Shown here piece after piece: positions 61,600 to 64,000 of a stretch of DNA of 64,000 bases (its first letter is position 1; every line of letters starts with the position of its first letter). The notes beneath the pieces are model-generated. The model was given only the letters and a program-made list of their open reading frames with translations, was not told the origin of the DNA and ran no database searches. Origin of the DNA: Mermis nigrescens (Eukaryota > Nematoda > Enoplea > Mermithida > Mermithidae). A program made the position numbers and the translations under genes. The stretch lies in the NCBI GenBank assembly GCA_036768485.1, contig JAVLUZ010000143.1:6825531-6889530 (forward strand), written 5' to 3'.

Positions 61600-64000
61600 A
61601 AGACAACAACAAAGATTTATTGCAAAACGTACAAGACATGGTAAAAATAAAGACACAGCGTACGATACAAAGATATGATAAAACGATATATGACTAAAAC
61701 GTCAGCAACGGGACACGCAGTCACGAACGTGAAAACTTACATGTGCCCCTTCAGATGAACAGAAAAATCAAAAGCATTTAGTTTGCGTTTAAAAATTTCT
61801 AAGCTAGGTGAATTTACAACATCAACTGGAAGTGAATTCCACAGATTCACATATCTATGACTGAAATCATACTTGAGAATATCTGAACGAGCTACTGGAA
61901 CAGTCAGTTTAAGGTTATTGACAGAGCGAGTATAGTTGCGATTAAATGCGAAAAACTCGTCACAGAGAATGTGTGATTTTCCGTTAATAATCTGATAGTA
62001 AAAGGATAAAGCAAAACGAATACGGCGTATTTCGAGACGTTCTAACGACAGACTTTTTAAACGATCATTATATGACAAACCACTGTTAAAACCAAAAATA
62101 CAACGGGTAAACTTGCGCTGAACTCGCTCGATACGATCAATATCTCGAATACGATAAGGACTCCAAACAGTACAGCAGTACTCTAAAAGCGGACGAACAT
62201 ATACAAGAAAAGCACGAGACAAAATTTTATGATCACGAGAGAAGAATAACTTCAGTATCAGACTGGATCGCTGAGAAGCTTTTTTAATCACTTCATGATA
62301 GTGCTGCTGAAATTTCAAATTTTGAGACATTAGAACACCTAAATCGCGGACACAGTCAGAATCAGAAGGTAAAAGTTGATTTCCAATAAAATATTGATGT
62401 TTAGGATTATTATAACCCATGTACAAAACTGAGCATTTATCAATAGATATCTGAAGCTGCCATTCACGCGACCATGTATAAAGCTTATTAAGGTCGTTTT
62501 GAAGTATAGTTTTAGAAGAGGACAAATTATACATTTTAACATCGTCAGCAAATAACCGAATACGACTACTCATATTATCACATAAATCATTAATGTAAAT
62601 CAGAAAAAGGGTTGGCCCTATCACGCTCCCTTGCGGGACGCCGCTAGTTACATTAAAGCTATCTGAAAAAGAACTATTAACAACAACGCACTGAGATCGA
62701 GAGGATAAAAAAGATTTAAGCCAGTTGAAAAGAAAACCATTTAGACCATATGCAGAAAGTTTATGAAGTAATTTTGTGTGCGATAAAGAATCGAAAGCTT
62801 TTTTAAAGTCGATAAAAATTACATCTACAGTAGATTTTCTATCAATAAATTTTGCCCATTCGTTTTTACACTTTAGCAATTGCATTTCACATGATCGACC
62901 TTTTAAAAATCCAAATTGGAGAGGAGAAAGTAAATTATTTATATTTAAGTAATCCAGAATCTTTTTATTAACAATTTTTTCCATAATTTTACAAGGAGAG
63001 CAACACAACGAAATCGGACGATAATTTTCTACACAAGCAGAATCACCTTTATTTTTGAAAACTGGAATTACGTTTGCTTGATACCACAATTTTGGAATTG
63101 AACCTGATCGAAAAGAAGTTTCAAAGATAGAAGCAAGAGGAGGAGAAAGCAAATAACCTAGTTTTTTAATAAAAAATGAGCATAGGCCATCAGGGCCACA
63201 TGCAGTACTTGGTTTAGATTCGCGAATAGCTCTGTAAACGGTGTCTACATCGAAATTCATTTCTGCTAACGAAGAAAAAGTACGAGCCTGAAAAACAGGA
63301 AGATTTTGATCATCAACAGTGAAAACAGAGGCAAAATATGAGTTAAAATGATTAGCTTTTACATGATCGTCATCTAATTCAATACCATTAGATAAAGTCA
63401 GGGGAAATGAACTTTTCCTGATTTTTAAACGAGAATTAACAAAATTGTAAAAGTTACGGATATCGCCTGATTTCAAAACTTCTAATTCTTCTTTAGCGTA
63501 AAAATTTTTGGTTTCTCTTTTTATAGATTTGCAGAAACTAGAATAGATAGTTCGATTTGTTCGAGTTTTGAACTTTTTGTAATTTTTCCATAATTTAAGT
63601 TTTTTTAAATATAACTTACGGATGTGTTTAGGAAATACTTTCTTAAAATTTCTATGTACTTTTTTAGGTATTAGATCAGAACTAATAGTTTGAAGAACTG
63701 AAACAAAAACATTATACATATCATCTGCCGAAGTACACTGATTAAATAAATCGGGCCAAGAAACAGTGGCTAATCGCATAGAAATTAACTCGTAATTGGC
63801 TTTTCGAAAATTTAAACAAGAGGGCATGTGATTTGTCTCTTCGTACCCTTGAATTTCGAAAGCAATAGAATTATGATCACTAACAGAAAAAGGAGGTGAT
63901 ATCTTCACGTTAATGGCTTGATTAAGTGAAAAAAGCAAATCTAATATATTATTATCGTGAGTTGGACTACGGATTAGTTGCTCCAAACCAGTTGTACAGA
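61600..64000 (-). mobile_element. CR1/jockey-like LINE, 3' part, apparently intact, runs off the window
   Basis: Minus-strand LINE. An uninterrupted frame from the window edge to 61737, a short 3' UTR with CAATAAATCTTTG, and a TTGTTG-type simple-sequence tail (about 61590-61625), the usual ending for CR1-group elements. Related to but distinct from the copy at 53640-57977. Confidence 0.9.
61737..64000 (-). CDS. LINE ORF2: endonuclease C-terminus plus reverse transcriptase (partial at 5')
   Basis: At least 750 codons without a stop, the start lying outside the window. N-terminal part has NILDLLFSLNQ and SDHNSIAFEI (endonuclease). The linker is Lys-rich. The reverse transcriptase has ANVIPVFKNKGD, YRPISLCCSPCK, IDFKKAFDSLSH, TSGVPQGSVIGPTLFLIYIN and the catalytic IRLFADDVKMYN, then YVRPLLEYCCTVWSPYR, ending HLKGHM. 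All catalytic blocks are present, so the copy may be recently active; the rest of the ORF must be seen to judge. Confidence 0.93.
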   Translation of the reverse strand, partial: CTTGLEQLIRSPTHDNNILDLLFSLNQAINVKISPPFSVSDHNSIAFEIQGYEETNHMPSCLNFRKANYELISMRLATVSWPDLFNQCTSADDMYNVFVSVLQTISSDLIPKKVHRNFKKVFPKHIRKLYLKKLKLWKNYKKFKTRTNRTIYSSFCKSIKRETKNFYAKEELEVLKSGDIRNFYNFVNSRLKIRKSSFPLTLSNGIELDDDHVKANHFNSYFASVFTVDDQNLPVFQARTFSSLAEMNFDVDTVYRAIRESKPSTACGPDGLCSFFIKKLGYLLSPPLASIFETSFRSGSIPKLWYQANVIPVFKNKGDSACVENYRPISLCCSPCKIMEKIVNKKILDYLNINNLLSPLQFGFLKGRSCEMQLLKCKNEWAKFIDRKSTVDVIFIDFKKAFDSLSHTKLLHKLSAYGLNGFLFNWLKSFLSSRSQCVVVNSSFSDSFNVTSGVPQGSVIGPTLFLIYINDLCDNMSSRIRLFADDVKMYNLSSSKTILQNDLNKLYTWSREWQLQISIDKCSVLYMGYNNPKHQYFIGNQLLPSDSDCVRDLGVLMSQNLKFQQHYHEVIKKASQRSSLILKLFFSRDHKILSRAFLVYVRPLLEYCCTVWSPYRIRDIDRIERVQRKFTRCIFGFNSGLSYNDRLKSLSLERLEIRRIRFALSFYYQIINGKSHILCDEFFAFNRNYTRSVNNLKLTVPVARSDILKYDFSHRYVNLWNSLPVDVVNSPSLEIFKRKLNAFDFSVHLKGHM

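Overview
The window is eukaryotic, AT-rich, intron-rich DNA from an animal. I cannot name the species from sequence alone. The evidence for an invertebrate animal is one conserved animal gene cut into 22 small coding exons, with GT-AG introns from 63 nt to over 7 kb, plus degraded CR1/jockey-like LINEs and very many short DNA transposons. No bacterial, organellar or CRISPR features were seen.

The only host gene I can support is on the minus strand from 50971 (start codon) to 2484 (stop codon). It encodes a RAD54L2/ARIP4-type SNF2 helicase-like ATPase. I rebuilt it exon by exon. All 22 exons join in phase to 3249 nt (1082 residues plus stop). They carry the Walker A motif, the DEGH box, LTGYPLQNN, the STRAG motif V and the motif VI arginines in order. 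The weakest joins are the ends of exons 2 to 4 and the donor of exon 20.

Most of the remaining sequence is mobile DNA. The introns hold at least five families of short elements whose ends resemble CATACATG and which make 8-bp target duplications. They also hold several non-autonomous hAT-like families, also with 8-bp duplications. Some are nested: intron 13 has a 5.2-kb hAT-like element (20353-25545) holding two other elements, one of which holds a fourth. Intron 10 has a two-level nest (31726-34694). A hairpin word, CGGCGCTTCGCGCCG, and a surrounding module recur in several of these otherwise distinct families, including a 7-copy tandem array at 46180-46748.

Upstream of the gene (about 51 to 64 kb) is a LINE graveyard. 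It contains 3' fragments of several LINEs, a broken LINE (53640-57977) split by two sibling hAT elements and a foldback element, tandemly repeated non-coding units (58.8-60.4 kb), and at the right edge a LINE whose visible endonuclease/reverse transcriptase frame is uninterrupted (61737-64000).
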